A stretch of DNA of 64,000 bases from an uncultured Pelagibacteraceae bacterium (GCA_902534735.1 CACARD010000001.1:155001-219000); one strand, 5' to 3'; shown: positions 9,628 through 19,064, counted from the stretch's first letter. Made by a program: numbers and translations. Notes: generated from the sequence alone by a model not told the origin.

Positions 9628-12150
9628 ATGCTTAATCCTTTAAACATTATTAGTAAATTTATAAAAAGTGGCAATCAAAAGGAATTAGACAGAATTCAAA
9701 AAATTGTAGAAGATATTAATCTTAAAGAAAGTAAAGTTAGTAAATTTGAGGATAATGAATTTCCTTTAAGAACAAATGAATTTATCTCTAGATTAAAAGA
9801 AGGAGAAAAATTAAACGATATATTACCTGAGGCTTTCGCATTGGTAAGAGAAGCTTCGAAAAGAATTAACAATGAAAGACACTTTGATGTCCAGCTTATT
9901 GGAGGTATTGCGTTACATGAGAATAAGATTGCAGAGATGAAAACTGGTGAAGGCAAAACACTTACTATAGTTCTTGCTGCATACCTTAACGCATTAGAAA
10001 AAAAAGGTGTTCATATAGTTACTGTAAATGATTACCTCGCAAAAAGAGATAGTATAAATATGGGTAAAATTTACAATTTTTTGGGTTTGAGCTGTGGGTA
10101 TATAAACTCAAACCAGTCAGATGAGGAGCGCAAAGAAAATTATAATAAAGATATAACTTATGCCACTAACAGTGAATTAGGCTTTGATTTTTTAAGAGAT
10201 AACATGAAATATTCAAAAAATGAGATGGTCTTGAGGAAGCATAACTTCGCGATAGTTGATGAGATTGACTCTTGTTTAATAGATGAGGCAAGAACTCCTT
10301 TGGTTATTTCTGGGGCAGCAGAGGATAAAACTATGCAATATATTGCTGTAGATAAATTAATTAAAAATTTGAAACAAACAGACTTTGACTTAGATGAAAA
10401 AGAAAAAAATATACTTTTAACAAATGAAGGAATAGATAATGTTGAAAAAATATTTTCTGATGCTGGTATTTTAAAAAATAACAATTTTTATGACCCAGAA
10501 AATTTACATTTAGTTCATCATGTAAACCAAGCATTAAGGGCAAATTATTTATTTGAGAATGGACGAGATTATATAGTTAAAGATAACGAAATAATTATAA
10601 TTGACGAGCAAACAGGTAGGCAACTGCCAGGTAGAAGATTTGGTGATGGACTTCATCAGAGTCTAGAGGCTAAAGAAAAAATAGAAGTTAAAGCTGAAAA
10701 TCAAACACTGGCGTCAATAACCTATCAAAATTTTTTTAAGTTGTACGATAAATTAGCAGGTTGTACAGGAACAGCACAAACAGAGTCTGCAGAATTTTTT
10801 GAAATTTATAACCTGCCTGTTTTACAGATACCTACCAATAAAGAAATGATAAGAAACGATCTTAATGACCAAATCTTTAGAACAGGTTTAGAAAAAGACA
10901 ATGCGATCATTCAAAAAATAAAAGAATGTAATGAAATTGGACAACCACTGTTGGTTTTCACATCTAGCATAAATAAATCTGAGCATTACTCTAATTTGTT
11001 AGAAAAAGAGAAAATAAAACATATTGTTTTAAATGCCAAAAATCACGAGAAAGAAGCAGAAATTATTGCAAACGCAGGTAGAATAAATTCTGTAATTATT
11101 ACAACAAGTATATCAGGGAGAGGTGTTGATATTAAATTGGGTGGACAGGATCAATCTGAAAAAGAGAATGTAAAAAAAAAAGGAGGTTTATTTGTAATCG
11201 GAACAGAAAGAATGGAAAGTAGGAGAGTAGATAATCAAGCAAGAGGACGATCTGGAAGACAGGGAGATGAAGGTAGTTCAATATTTTTTGTCAGTTTAGA
11301 AGATGATTTGATGAGATTGTTTGGCTCAGAAACAATGAATTCTATGCTAGAAAAGCTTGGTCTTAAAGATGGTGAAAGTATTGATCATCCTTGGATAAAT
11401 AAAGCAATTGAAAGAGCACAACAAAAAGTTGAAGCAAGAAACTTTGATATTAGGAAAACGCTTATTAAATTTGATAATGTTCTTAATGACCAAAGACATG
11501 TAATTTTTGAACAACGAAAAAATGTAATAGATGGTAAAGAAGATGAGAATTATTCAGATATTTTCCTAGAAGAAGTTTTAGAAAATTTAAAAAGACAAAA
11601 AATATTACATGAAAAATCTCCTAATTCTAAAGAATTTCCAAATGCTTTAAAGCAGACTTTAGGTAAATCAATAACTGATGATGAGTTGGGTGAAATTTTA
11701 AATTCAAATCTGAAAACAATGGAAAAAAAAATAAAGGATAAATTTATAAATAACAGAGATGAAAGAAATAATTTATTAGGCATTGAACAAGGAAAAGAAA
11801 TTGAAAAAAGAATATTGGTACAAATTATAGATCAAAATTGGAAATCACATATTCAATACCTAGAGCAATTAAGACAAGTAATTGGTTTAAGATCTTATGG
11901 ACAAAGAGATCCTTTAGTGGAGTACAAAAAAGAAGCTTTTCTATTATTTGAAAATTTACTGGGAAAATTAAAAACTGATCTTGTCACAATGCTTTTAAAT
12001 TTAAAAATAATACAAAAAGAAGAGGAAGATAATTCTCAAAACAAAGTGAAAGAAAACTTAAAATCAATTGCAAAAAGTAAAATTGGAAGAAATGAACCTT
12101 GCCCGTGTGGATCTGGGAAAAAATATAAACACTGCTGCGGTGCCTTATAA
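9628..12150 (+). CDS. secA: Protein translocase ATPase subunit SecA
   Basis: Motor ATPase that drives preproteins through SecYEG. Walker A is MKTGEGKT (104-111), the DEAD-like box appears as VDEIDSCLID near 210-219, and the conserved DNYLAKRD and GRSGRQGD motifs are in place. The C-terminus carries a complete SEC-C zinc-binding tail, CPCGSGKKYKHCC (825-837), which binds zinc and SecB. The 840 residues are slightly shorter than E. coli SecA (901), mostly in the linker. It is divergent from argJ (59-nt gap) and ends 1 nt before the accA stop on the opposite strand, with no room for a dedicated terminator. Confidence 0.98.
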   Translation: MLNPLNIISKFIKSGNQKELDRIQKIVEDINLKESKVSKFEDNEFPLRTNEFISRLKEGEKLNDILPEAFALVREASKRINNERHFDVQLIGGIALHENKIAEMKTGEGKTLTIVLAAYLNALEKKGVHIVTVNDYLAKRDSINMGKIYNFLGLSCGYINSNQSDEERKENYNKDITYATNSELGFDFLRDNMKYSKNEMVLRKHNFAIVDEIDSCLIDEARTPLVISGAAEDKTMQYIAVDKLIKNLKQTDFDLDEKEKNILLTNEGIDNVEKIFSDAGILKNNNFYDPENLHLVHHVNQALRANYLFENGRDYIVKDNEIIIIDEQTGRQLPGRRFGDGLHQSLEAKEKIEVKAENQTLASITYQNFFKLYDKLAGCTGTAQTESAEFFEIYNLPVLQIPTNKEMIRNDLNDQIFRTGLEKDNAIIQKIKECNEIGQPLLVFTSSINKSEHYSNLLEKEKIKHIVLNAKNHEKEAEIIANAGRINSVIITTSISGRGVDIKLGGQDQSEKENVKKKGGLFVIGTERMESRRVDNQARGRSGRQGDEGSSIFFVSLEDDLMRLFGSETMNSMLEKLGLKDGESIDHPWINKAIERAQQKVEARNFDIRKTLIKFDNVLNDQRHVIFEQRKNVIDGKEDENYSDIFLEEVLENLKRQKILHEKSPNSKEFPNALKQTLGKSITDDELGEILNSNLKTMEKKIKDKFINNRDERNNLLGIEQGKEIEKRILVQIIDQNWKSHIQYLEQLRQVIGLRSYGQRDPLVEYKKEAFLLFENLLGKLKTDLVTMLLNLKIIQKEEEDNSQNKVKENLKSIAKSKIGRNEPCPCGSGKKYKHCCGAL

Positions 12151-12151
12151 A

Positions 12152-13258
12152 TTAAAAAATCACTATTAATAAAATTAATAATAGAAGAATTGATGTAGTT
12201 GAAATAAATAATTTTTTATTAGATTTAATTTTTAAAATCAAATTTTGAAAGAGATTATTTTTAATAGTAAGTTTATCTTGATGCGTTGCATTAGTGGTGA
12301 AACCTTTATTCCTTCCAATATCTAAAAACTTATTCTTTCTTTGATTTAATATTTCTTCCTCATTTAATGTTAGAAATTTGCTTAAGTTTCTATCAATAGC
12401 ATTACGTACATTATCTAAAATAAGATCTTTATCTCGATGCGCACCACCTAAAGGTTCGGGTATTATCTCATCTATAATTTCTAGTTTTAAAAGATCTTTC
12501 GCTGAAAGTTTCATTGCTTTCGCAGCTTCTAAAGTCTTTGTTGGATCTCGCCAAAGTATGGTTGCACATCCCTCTGGAGATATTACTGAATATATTGCAT
12601 TCTCTAACATCAATACTTTACTTGAAGAAGCTAATGCGATAGCACCCCCAGAGCCTCCTTCGCCTATAATTATAGATAAAGTTGGAACAGTCAGTTGCAT
12701 AGAACATTCAATAGACTTTGCAATTGCTTCCGCTTGTCCTCTTTCTTCAGCACCAACTCCAGGGTAAGCACCTGGAGTATCAACAAAATTAATAATTGGT
12801 ATTTTGAATTTATTAGCTAAATTCATTAACCTTATTGTTTTTCTGTAACCTTCTGGTCTCATCATTCCAAAATTTCTCTCAATCCTTGTATCTAAATTTT
12901 CACCCTTTTCCTGTCCTATTACTAAAACTGACTTAGAATTAAATTTACCAAAACCACATATTACAGACTTATCCTCTCCATAAAATCTATCCCCAGAAAG
13001 TGAAATAAATTCATCAAATAAATTATCAATAAAAAATTTTGATTTAGGTCTATCCTCGTGTCTTGCAACTAGTGTTGTCTGCCATGCATCTAGATTTGAA
13101 TATACATCGTTAAGTTTTTTATCTATTTCATTTTGTAAATCCGTTATTTTAGTCGTATCAACTTCTGAAATGCCGTCTTGATTATAAGGATCTTTTAATT
13201 TATCTAATTCTGTTTCTAGGTTTTTTATATCAGTCTCAAAATTTAAATAATTTTTCAT
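12152..13258 (-). CDS. accA: Acetyl-CoA carboxylase carboxyltransferase subunit alpha, with C-terminal membrane segment
   Basis: With AccD (34784-35716) forms the carboxyltransferase that makes malonyl-CoA for fatty-acid synthesis. The usual core is present (EDRPKSKFFIDNLFDEF, GQEKGENLDTR, FVDTPGAYPGVGAEERGQAEAIA, EGGSGGAIAL). The protein is 368 residues, about 50 more than normal AccA: after the core it continues with a basic stretch (KIKSNKK) and ends in a strongly hydrophobic run, residues 349-368, just before the stop. This looks like a tail anchor that would tether the enzyme to the inner membrane; that is inference. The frame is continuous with no frameshift sign. It is convergent with secA and divergent from glcB. 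Confidence 0.96.
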   Translation of the reverse strand: MKNYLNFETDIKNLETELDKLKDPYNQDGISEVDTTKITDLQNEIDKKLNDVYSNLDAWQTTLVARHEDRPKSKFFIDNLFDEFISLSGDRFYGEDKSVICGFGKFNSKSVLVIGQEKGENLDTRIERNFGMMRPEGYRKTIRLMNLANKFKIPIINFVDTPGAYPGVGAEERGQAEAIAKSIECSMQLTVPTLSIIIGEGGSGGAIALASSSKVLMLENAIYSVISPEGCATILWRDPTKTLEAAKAMKLSAKDLLKLEIIDEIIPEPLGGAHRDKDLILDNVRNAIDRNLSKFLTLNEEEILNQRKNKFLDIGRNKGFTTNATHQDKLTIKNNLFQNLILKIKSNKKLFISTTSILLLLILLIVIF

Positions 13259-13405
13259 TGCTTTATTATATATAATTTTTTGGCGATAAAATGATCAAAT
13301 TACAAAAATTATATTCTTTATGGATGAAAAATAACATTTTTTTAAATAAAGTAATGACATAATTTATTGATTGTCATATACAACGGTTTTTAAATTTAAA
13401 AAATT

Positions 13406-15556
13406 ATGAGTGATTCATTTATTAAAATAAATACTTTATCTGTTTCTAAGAATTTGGCTGATTTTGTAAAAAATGAACTTCTTACAGGATTAGACGTTAA
13501 CGAAAAAGATTTCTGGGATGGATTTGATAAAAGTGTTAATGAACTTGCGCCAATAAATAAAAAGTTATTAGAAGTTCGTGAAACTCTTCAATCTGAAATT
13601 GATTTATGGTTAAAAAAAAACAGAAATAGAGAAATTAATTATCAAGAGTATAAGAATTTTTTAAAAGAAATAGGTTATTTAAAAGAAGAAGGGAATGATT
13701 TTAAAATAGATACCAAAAAGCTTGATAGTGAAATTTCAAGCATTGCAGGTCCTCAACTTGTAGTTCCTATAATGAACTCTAGATATACATTAAATGCTGC
13801 TAATGCTAGATGGGTAAGTCTTTACGATAGTTTATATGGAACAGATTTAATTGAGTCAGAAGAAACTGGAAGTCAAAAGTATGATCCTCTAAGAGGACAA
13901 GAGGTAATAAGATATGCACGTGAATTTCTAAATGACCACTTCTCTATCAATGAAATTCATTGGAAAGATATAAATGGATTTAAAATAAAGGGAAGTGACT
14001 TGAAAATTTTAAAAGATGATAAAGAGTTTGAGCTAGTAGATAAAAATAAATTTATTGGATATAGAGGAGAACCTAATAATCCAACAACCATAATTTTAGA
14101 AAATAATAATTTAAAAATTGAGATAATAATTAACCCAAAAGCATTTAGTGCTGTCCAAGATGCTGCAGGAATAAGTGACATAATTATAGAATCTGCAATA
14201 TCTACAATATGTGATAACGAAGATAGTGTTGCAGCAGTAGATTCGGAAGATAAAATATTATGTTACAGAAATTGGTTGGGTTTGATGAAAGGAACTCTAA
14301 AATCTGTCTTCGAAAAGGATGGAAAAACTTTAGAAAGAAAACTAAATCCAGATAGAAGTTATATTTCAAAAGATAATAAAAAAGAAAAGTTACATGGTAG
14401 AAGCTTACTTTTAATTAGGAATGTTGGTCATCTAATGACTAATTCAGCAATTATTTTAGAAGATGGTTCTGAAGTCCCAGAAGGTATCATGGATGCATTT
14501 ATTACAACTGCTGCAGCAATTCATGATTTAAAAAGAAAAGGTAACTCAAGAACTGGATCTATATATATTGTAAAACCGAAAATGCATGGACCTGAAGAGA
14601 CTGCTTTTACAGATAAAATATTCACAAGAGTTGAAGAAGTATTAAAACTTGAAAAGAATACAATTAAATGTGGTATTATGGATGAAGAGAGAAGAACATC
14701 TGTAAACTTAAAAGAATGTATCAGAACATTAAAAAGCAGGGTTTTTTTCATTAATACAGGTTTTTTAGACAGAACCGGAGATGAAATGCATACATCAATG
14801 GAAGCAGGTCCAATGATAAAAAAAGGTGACATGAAAAAATCAAAGTGGATAGCTGCTTATGAAGATAACAATGTTGATGTTGGTTTAAAATGTGGCTTTT
14901 CAGGTGTTGCACAAATAGGTAAAGGTATGTGGGCTATGCCAGATAAAATGAAAGACATGATAGATCAAAAAATATCACATCTTGAAGCCGGTGCGAATTG
15001 TGCATGGGTACCATCTCCCACAGCAGCTTCTTTACATGCAATGCATTACCATAAGTTAAATATTTTTGAAAAGCACAAAAAATTAAATGAAAATAAAATT
15101 AATTACATTGATAATTTATTAACGATACCAATTGCAGATAGACCTAATTGGAGCAAAGAAGAAATAAATAATGAGTTATGTAACTCAGCTCAAACAATAT
15201 TAGGATATGTTGTTAGATGGGTAGATCAAGGGATAGGGTGCTCTAAAGTTCCAGACATAAATAATGTTGGATTAATGGAGGATAGAGCAACGCTAAGAAT
15301 ATCATCACAACATATAGCAAACTGGTTGCATCATGGTATTTGCTCAAATAGACAAGTTTTAGAAATTCTAAAAAAAATGGCGAAGGTTGTTGATAAACAA
15401 AATCAAGGAGATTCAGAATATCAAAATATGTCACCTAATTTCGACAAGTCAATCTCTTTTAAGGCGGCATGTGAATTGATTTTCCATGGCAAGTCGCAAC
15501 CATCGGGCTATACTGAACCTCTATTACATTTAAATAGATTAATTAAAAAAAGTTAA
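13406..15556 (+). CDS. glcB: Malate synthase G
   Basis: Condenses glyoxylate with acetyl-CoA to malate, completing the glyoxylate bypass and allowing growth on glycolate or glycine-derived glyoxylate. The 716-residue length and the segments GPQLVVPIMNSRYTLNAANARW, EDSVAAVDSEDK, INTGFLDRTGDEMHTSMEAGPM and QGIGCSKVPDIN are those of isoform G. It is a single gene with a 147-nt upstream gap shared with accA. In Candidatus Pelagibacter ubique a glycine riboswitch is reported ahead of glcB; this leader is too AT-rich and lacks the conserved G-rich core, so I see none. Confidence 0.97.
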   Translation: MSDSFIKINTLSVSKNLADFVKNELLTGLDVNEKDFWDGFDKSVNELAPINKKLLEVRETLQSEIDLWLKKNRNREINYQEYKNFLKEIGYLKEEGNDFKIDTKKLDSEISSIAGPQLVVPIMNSRYTLNAANARWVSLYDSLYGTDLIESEETGSQKYDPLRGQEVIRYAREFLNDHFSINEIHWKDINGFKIKGSDLKILKDDKEFELVDKNKFIGYRGEPNNPTTIILENNNLKIEIIINPKAFSAVQDAAGISDIIIESAISTICDNEDSVAAVDSEDKILCYRNWLGLMKGTLKSVFEKDGKTLERKLNPDRSYISKDNKKEKLHGRSLLLIRNVGHLMTNSAIILEDGSEVPEGIMDAFITTAAAIHDLKRKGNSRTGSIYIVKPKMHGPEETAFTDKIFTRVEEVLKLEKNTIKCGIMDEERRTSVNLKECIRTLKSRVFFINTGFLDRTGDEMHTSMEAGPMIKKGDMKKSKWIAAYEDNNVDVGLKCGFSGVAQIGKGMWAMPDKMKDMIDQKISHLEAGANCAWVPSPTAASLHAMHYHKLNIFEKHKKLNENKINYIDNLLTIPIADRPNWSKEEINNELCNSAQTILGYVVRWVDQGIGCSKVPDINNVGLMEDRATLRISSQHIANWLHHGICSNRQVLEILKKMAKVVDKQNQGDSEYQNMSPNFDKSISFKAACELIFHGKSQPSGYTEPLLHLNRLIKKS

Positions 15557-15564
15557 TTACTAAT

Positions 15565-16167
15565 TTATAAATCTTTTCTATTTTTAAAAGCAGATATTAG
15601 CGTTCCGTCATCTGAAGTTTCGATTTCTCCACCAACTGGCAAACCTTGAGCTAATTTTGAAATTTTTACATTTATATTTTTTAAGCTGTCCTGAATATAA
15701 AAAGCGGTAGTTTGTCCTTCAACAGTAGCGCTAGTTGCTAAAATTACTTCATCAATATTATCATTTTTTATTCTTTCTATAAGAGAATTAATAAGCAAAT
15801 TTTCTCTATTATTTCCGTTAGCGCTATCAGAGATTGTGCCTCCTAGAATATGATAGTAGCCTTGATAAATAGATGAGCTTTCTATTGCCCATTGATCCGA
15901 AATGTTTTCAACAACACATATTTTGCTAAATTTTTTATTTTTGTCTTCGCAATTATTGCAGGGATTATTATTAGATTTTAATGTTCCACAAATTTTACAA
16001 CGTTCAATATTTTTAAACACATCGCTAAGATTATTAGCCAAAGGCCTTAATATTTCTTGGCGGTTATTAATCATTTTTAAAATTATTCTTTTTGCAGACT
16101 TTGGTCCAAGACCTGGTAATTTAGATATTAGTTTAATTAAATTATCTATTTCAGGAAGATTTTGCAT
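15565..16167 (-). CDS. recR: Recombination mediator protein RecR
   Basis: Works with RecO/RecF in loading RecA at gaps during recombinational repair. Visible features: N-terminal helix-hairpin-helix (LPGLGPKSAKRI), a C4 zinc finger (CKICGTLKSNNNPCNNC, about 57-73), and a Toprim domain with CVVENISDQWAIE and the DEVILATSATVEGQTTA segment. The length of 200 is standard. It is last in dnaX-ybaB-recR, a very widely conserved operon. Confidence 0.97.
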   Translation of the reverse strand: MQNLPEIDNLIKLISKLPGLGPKSAKRIILKMINNRQEILRPLANNLSDVFKNIERCKICGTLKSNNNPCNNCEDKNKKFSKICVVENISDQWAIESSSIYQGYYHILGGTISDSANGNNRENLLINSLIERIKNDNIDEVILATSATVEGQTTAFYIQDSLKNINVKISKLAQGLPVGGEIETSDDGTLISAFKNRKDL

Positions 16168-16171
16168 TTAA

Positions 16172-16489
16172 TTATAAAGGCCATTTAAATCCAGGCACAC
16201 CTAATCCACCAGTCGCTTTAGATATTTCTTCTGAAGTTTTTGATTTTAATTTATTTTTAGCATCATTATGTGCGGCAGTGATTAAATCCTGAATTATCTC
16301 TTTATCTTCTTTCAGTACTTTATCGCTTAATAAAATTTTAGTCATCTCCCCATCTCCGTTAAGCGTAATTTTAACCACATCTCCCCCGGATACACCATTA
16401 ACCTCAATTCTTTTAAGATTCTCCTGACTTTCTTTCATTTTTTTTTCTATCTCTTTTGCTTTTTCAAGAATTTTATTAAAATCAGTCAT
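16172..16489 (-). CDS. YbaB/EbfC nucleoid-associated family protein
   Basis: A 105-residue DNA-binding protein of the YbaB/EbfC family. It has the coiled N-terminal helix (DFNKILEKAKEIEKKMKESQ), the central beta-sheet (VSGGDVVKITLNGDG), and ends in the family's Gly-rich tail (GGLGVPGFKWPL). ATG 16489 was chosen over the upstream TTG 16507 because it matches the usual MTDFNKIL start and still overlaps the dnaX end by 8 nt. Its position between dnaX and recR is the classical one. Confidence 0.93.
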   Translation of the reverse strand: MTDFNKILEKAKEIEKKMKESQENLKRIEVNGVSGGDVVKITLNGDGEMTKILLSDKVLKEDKEIIQDLITAAHNDAKNKLKSKTSEEISKATGGLGVPGFKWPL

Positions 16490-18092
16490 CTTTTTTTTCA
16501 ATATCAATTAATTCAATGTCAGGAAGTACTTTTAACAAATTTTTATATTCGCTTGAGCTTTTGTACTCTGTAATATTTTTTTTTTTTAGGTTGTGTTTCT
16601 TCTCTTTTTCACTCATCGCGCCCTTTTCTTTTGAAAAAGAAATAAGCCATCGGTTTTTAGTCCAGTCGTATAATTTTTCAGACAAGTCTTTTATGAAATT
16701 CTTATTTAGTTTATCATTTATAGAAATTTCGATATTCATATTTGAAAAAGACACTAAGTTAACATTGTTTTCTAATTCATATTTTAATTTCATCTCTTTT
16801 TTTTCAAGGCATATTTCAATCAAATCATCCAAGTTGTTGATCTCAATAGTATTTTTTTTCTCAATTTTTTCATCTTCTTGTTTGATATTTTTAATTTGGT
16901 TAATTGGCTCCTCGTTTCTAGTATTTTTCAAATCTATATTTTTTAATAAAGTGTTACTTAATTTATTTTGATGATTATTTTCCATTACATTTTTTTTTTT
17001 TAAATAGGTTAATTGGATAAGAAACATTTCGATTAGTAAATTCGGGTTAGCGACTATATTAATTTCTTTTAGAGTTTTTAAGGTAAATTCCCAAAATAAT
17101 AATATAGCATTTGGATCAATTGCTTTTGATAAAGAAGTTATTTTTTTGTGATCATTATCATTTAATGTAAAGTTACTTCCCTCATTTTCTATATGAGATA
17201 TATTTTTGATATAATATAACATTTCTAAGAAATCATTTAAAAATAGATTTGGTTCAATACCTGAATTATAAAGTTTCCTATAATGATCAATTATTTTTTC
17301 TTGATCACCTGAAAAGATTATTTCTAATAAATCTATATATGAACTTCTATTTACATAGCCAAATATTTTTTGAGCATCTTCAAATGTCAGTTGATTTTCA
17401 TTTATAGAAATAGTTGCTCTATCAAGTAAAGATAATGCATCTCTTACAGATCCTTCTGATAATTTCACTATTAATTTAATTGCATTATCCTCGACTTCCT
17501 TTTTTTCTTTTAATGTTATATTTTTTAAATAATTAAATAATTCTTCAGACTTAACTCTCGATAAATCATATCTTTGGCACCTAGATATCACAGTAATTGG
17601 AATTTTTTTTACTTCGGTTGTTGCAAAAATAAATTTTAAATATTTTGGAGGCTCTTCCAATGTTTTAAGTAATGCATTAAATGCTTGTTTGCTTAACATG
17701 TGCACTTCATCAATGATAAAAATTTTAAATTTTGCAACTGATGGTGGATATCTAGAAAATTCTATTAACTCCCTTACATCATCTATTCCTGTTTTGCTTG
17801 CTGCATCCATTTCAAGAACATCAATATGATTTGAATTTACTATAGGTTCGCAATGGCTACATTTTTTTTCACACTTACCTTCAAGTGCTTGCTCACAGTT
17901 CAATGCTTTCGCTACAATTCTTGCAAATGTGGTCTTTCCAATTCCCCTAATGCCGGTGAACAAAAAAGCATTAGCTGAACTATTATTTTTAATAGAATTA
18001 TAAATTGTAATTGCAATTTCCTCGTGCCCAATCAAATCTTTAAATGTTTGAGGTCTATATTTTAATGCCAGAACTTGAGATTTTATTGTCAT
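16482..18092 (-). CDS. dnaX: DNA polymerase III subunit tau/gamma
   Basis: Clamp-loader ATPase of the replicative polymerase. The AAA+ domain has Walker A GIRGIGKTTFA, a zinc module with CEKKCSHCEP, Walker B IIDEVHML and sensor TTEVKKIP; the C-terminal half (tau part) is Lys/Asn-rich and shortened. Translation may open further upstream, but ATG 18092 (MTIKSQVLALKYRPQTF) is where homology begins, and the upstream extension would run into the SRP RNA gene. The SRP RNA 3' end lies 4 nt ahead, so the mRNA probably starts by processing of, or reading through, the ffs transcript. I did not identify a clear programmed frameshift site. Confidence 0.95.
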   Translation of the reverse strand: MTIKSQVLALKYRPQTFKDLIGHEEIAITIYNSIKNNSSANAFLFTGIRGIGKTTFARIVAKALNCEQALEGKCEKKCSHCEPIVNSNHIDVLEMDAASKTGIDDVRELIEFSRYPPSVAKFKIFIIDEVHMLSKQAFNALLKTLEEPPKYLKFIFATTEVKKIPITVISRCQRYDLSRVKSEELFNYLKNITLKEKKEVEDNAIKLIVKLSEGSVRDALSLLDRATISINENQLTFEDAQKIFGYVNRSSYIDLLEIIFSGDQEKIIDHYRKLYNSGIEPNLFLNDFLEMLYYIKNISHIENEGSNFTLNDNDHKKITSLSKAIDPNAILLFWEFTLKTLKEINIVANPNLLIEMFLIQLTYLKKKNVMENNHQNKLSNTLLKNIDLKNTRNEEPINQIKNIKQEDEKIEKKNTIEINNLDDLIEICLEKKEMKLKYELENNVNLVSFSNMNIEISINDKLNKNFIKDLSEKLYDWTKNRWLISFSKEKGAMSEKEKKHNLKKKNITEYKSSSEYKNLLKVLPDIELIDIEKKDD

Positions 18093-18096
18093 AATA

Positions 18097-18184
18097 GGAG
18101 ACCAACCAACCTGGAAAAAACTCATTACCCTTGCTCTTTTTCAAGTCTAGGGGAGTTCATGGTAATCCCACCTGGAAGGCCTCC
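18097..18184 (-). ncRNA. ffs: Signal recognition particle RNA, small bacterial (4.5S) type
   Basis: On the minus strand the ends pair perfectly (GGAGGCC at 18178-18184 with GGTCTCC at 18097-18103), followed by inner helices GAACTC/GAGTTT and CCC/GGG and an apical part TAGACTT-GAAA-AAGAGCAA. The apical part matches SRP helix 8: a GNRA tetraloop with the 3' AGCA symmetric-loop strand that binds Ffh. At about 88 nt it is shorter than E. coli 4.5S (114 nt). Location directly upstream of dnaX is common for ffs. A TATAAT box sits 6 nt upstream of the 5' end, supporting the boundary. The E. coli-type GGAA loop is replaced by GAAA here. Confidence 0.88.
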
Positions 18185-18190
18185 AAATGT

Positions 18191-18220
18191 ATTATAACAA
18201 TAATTTTTTCTAATCTACAA
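18191..18220 (-). promoter_or_regulatory. Promoter of the SRP RNA gene (and probably dnaX-ybaB-recR)
   Basis: The minus strand reads TATAAT at 18191-18196, a perfect -10 hexamer ending 6 nt before the inferred RNA 5' end (18184). A TTGTAG hexamer at 18215-18220, 18 nt further upstream, is a weak -35 box. The spacing to the structural 5' end is what a sigma70-type promoter needs. Confidence 0.7.
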
Positions 18221-18229
18221 TAAAGTTAA

Positions 18230-19060
18230 TTATTTTTTTTCTCTAAATTCATGTGCTTTGTAAACACCTAGGACGTGCATATCTTCACAGTGGAAAGCAA
18301 GCTCTTCTAGTGAATTTTTTATTTTTTTATCATCCAAATGTCCATCAATATCACATAAAAAAAAGAATGACGAAAATGAATTTTTTTCTGGGAAACTTTG
18401 AAGCTTCGTCATATTCACTCCATTAATAGCAAAACCTGATAAAGCAGAATACAAAGCTGCTGGCCTCTCTCTAAGTTTAAATAATAATGATGTAATGAAA
18501 TTATTTTTATCAATTTCTGGCTGAATTATATCTTTACCCATTATCAGAAATCTTGTGTAGTTATCATTAACATCCTGAATATTTTCTTGTAAAATTTCTA
18601 AATTATATATTTTAGCACTTAATTTTGATGCAATTGCAGCTTTCGTTTTATCTTTCTCTTCAGAGATATATTTTGCAGAACCTGCAGTATCAGCTCTAAC
18701 ATTGGCAGAAAATTTATTTTTTTTAATAAATTCTGAAGCTTGACTTAACGCTTGAGCATGGGAGTAAACATTTTTAATATCTTTTAATTTTGATCCTTTT
18801 ATACCAATTAAATTATGATTGATTGGGAAAAAAAATTCTTCATAAATATTTAACCTATGTTTAAAAATTAAATACTCTACTCCAATATTTCCTGTGGTTT
18901 TATTTGACTCTGGTATGATTGCTCTAATATTGCTATCTTTATGTGCTTTTTCAAAACATTCATCGAAAGTTTTGCATGGAATAGTCTCTATATTCGGAAA
19001 CATATGTTTTGCACAACTCTCACTATAACTTCCAGCAATTCCTTGGTAAACAATTTTCAT
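18230..19060 (-). CDS. pheA: Prephenate dehydratase
   Basis: Converts prephenate to phenylpyruvate in phenylalanine synthesis. It is the monofunctional form (276 residues) without a chorismate mutase domain: N-terminal dehydratase domain (VYQGIAGSYSE; TRFLIMGKD near 164-172, containing the conserved Thr-Arg-Phe) and a C-terminal ACT domain (RPAALYSALSGFAINGVNMTKLQSFP) that binds phenylalanine for feedback control. It follows kdsB on the same strand after 4 nt, so the two are likely co-transcribed; the pairing kdsB-pheA is frequent in Alphaproteobacteria. Confidence 0.96.
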   Translation of the reverse strand: MKIVYQGIAGSYSESCAKHMFPNIETIPCKTFDECFEKAHKDSNIRAIIPESNKTTGNIGVEYLIFKHRLNIYEEFFFPINHNLIGIKGSKLKDIKNVYSHAQALSQASEFIKKNKFSANVRADTAGSAKYISEEKDKTKAAIASKLSAKIYNLEILQENIQDVNDNYTRFLIMGKDIIQPEIDKNNFITSLLFKLRERPAALYSALSGFAINGVNMTKLQSFPEKNSFSSFFFLCDIDGHLDDKKIKNSLEELAFHCEDMHVLGVYKAHEFREKK

Positions 19061-19064
19061 ATTG

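Noticed and set aside
13291-13362. A 23-codon frame before glcB
   Set aside because: Composition is plain AT-rich with no pattern or ribosome-binding site; not reported as a gene.
18093-18125. dnaX starting upstream of 18092
   Set aside because: The extra residues come from the SRP RNA 3' part and do not match the DnaX N-terminus.
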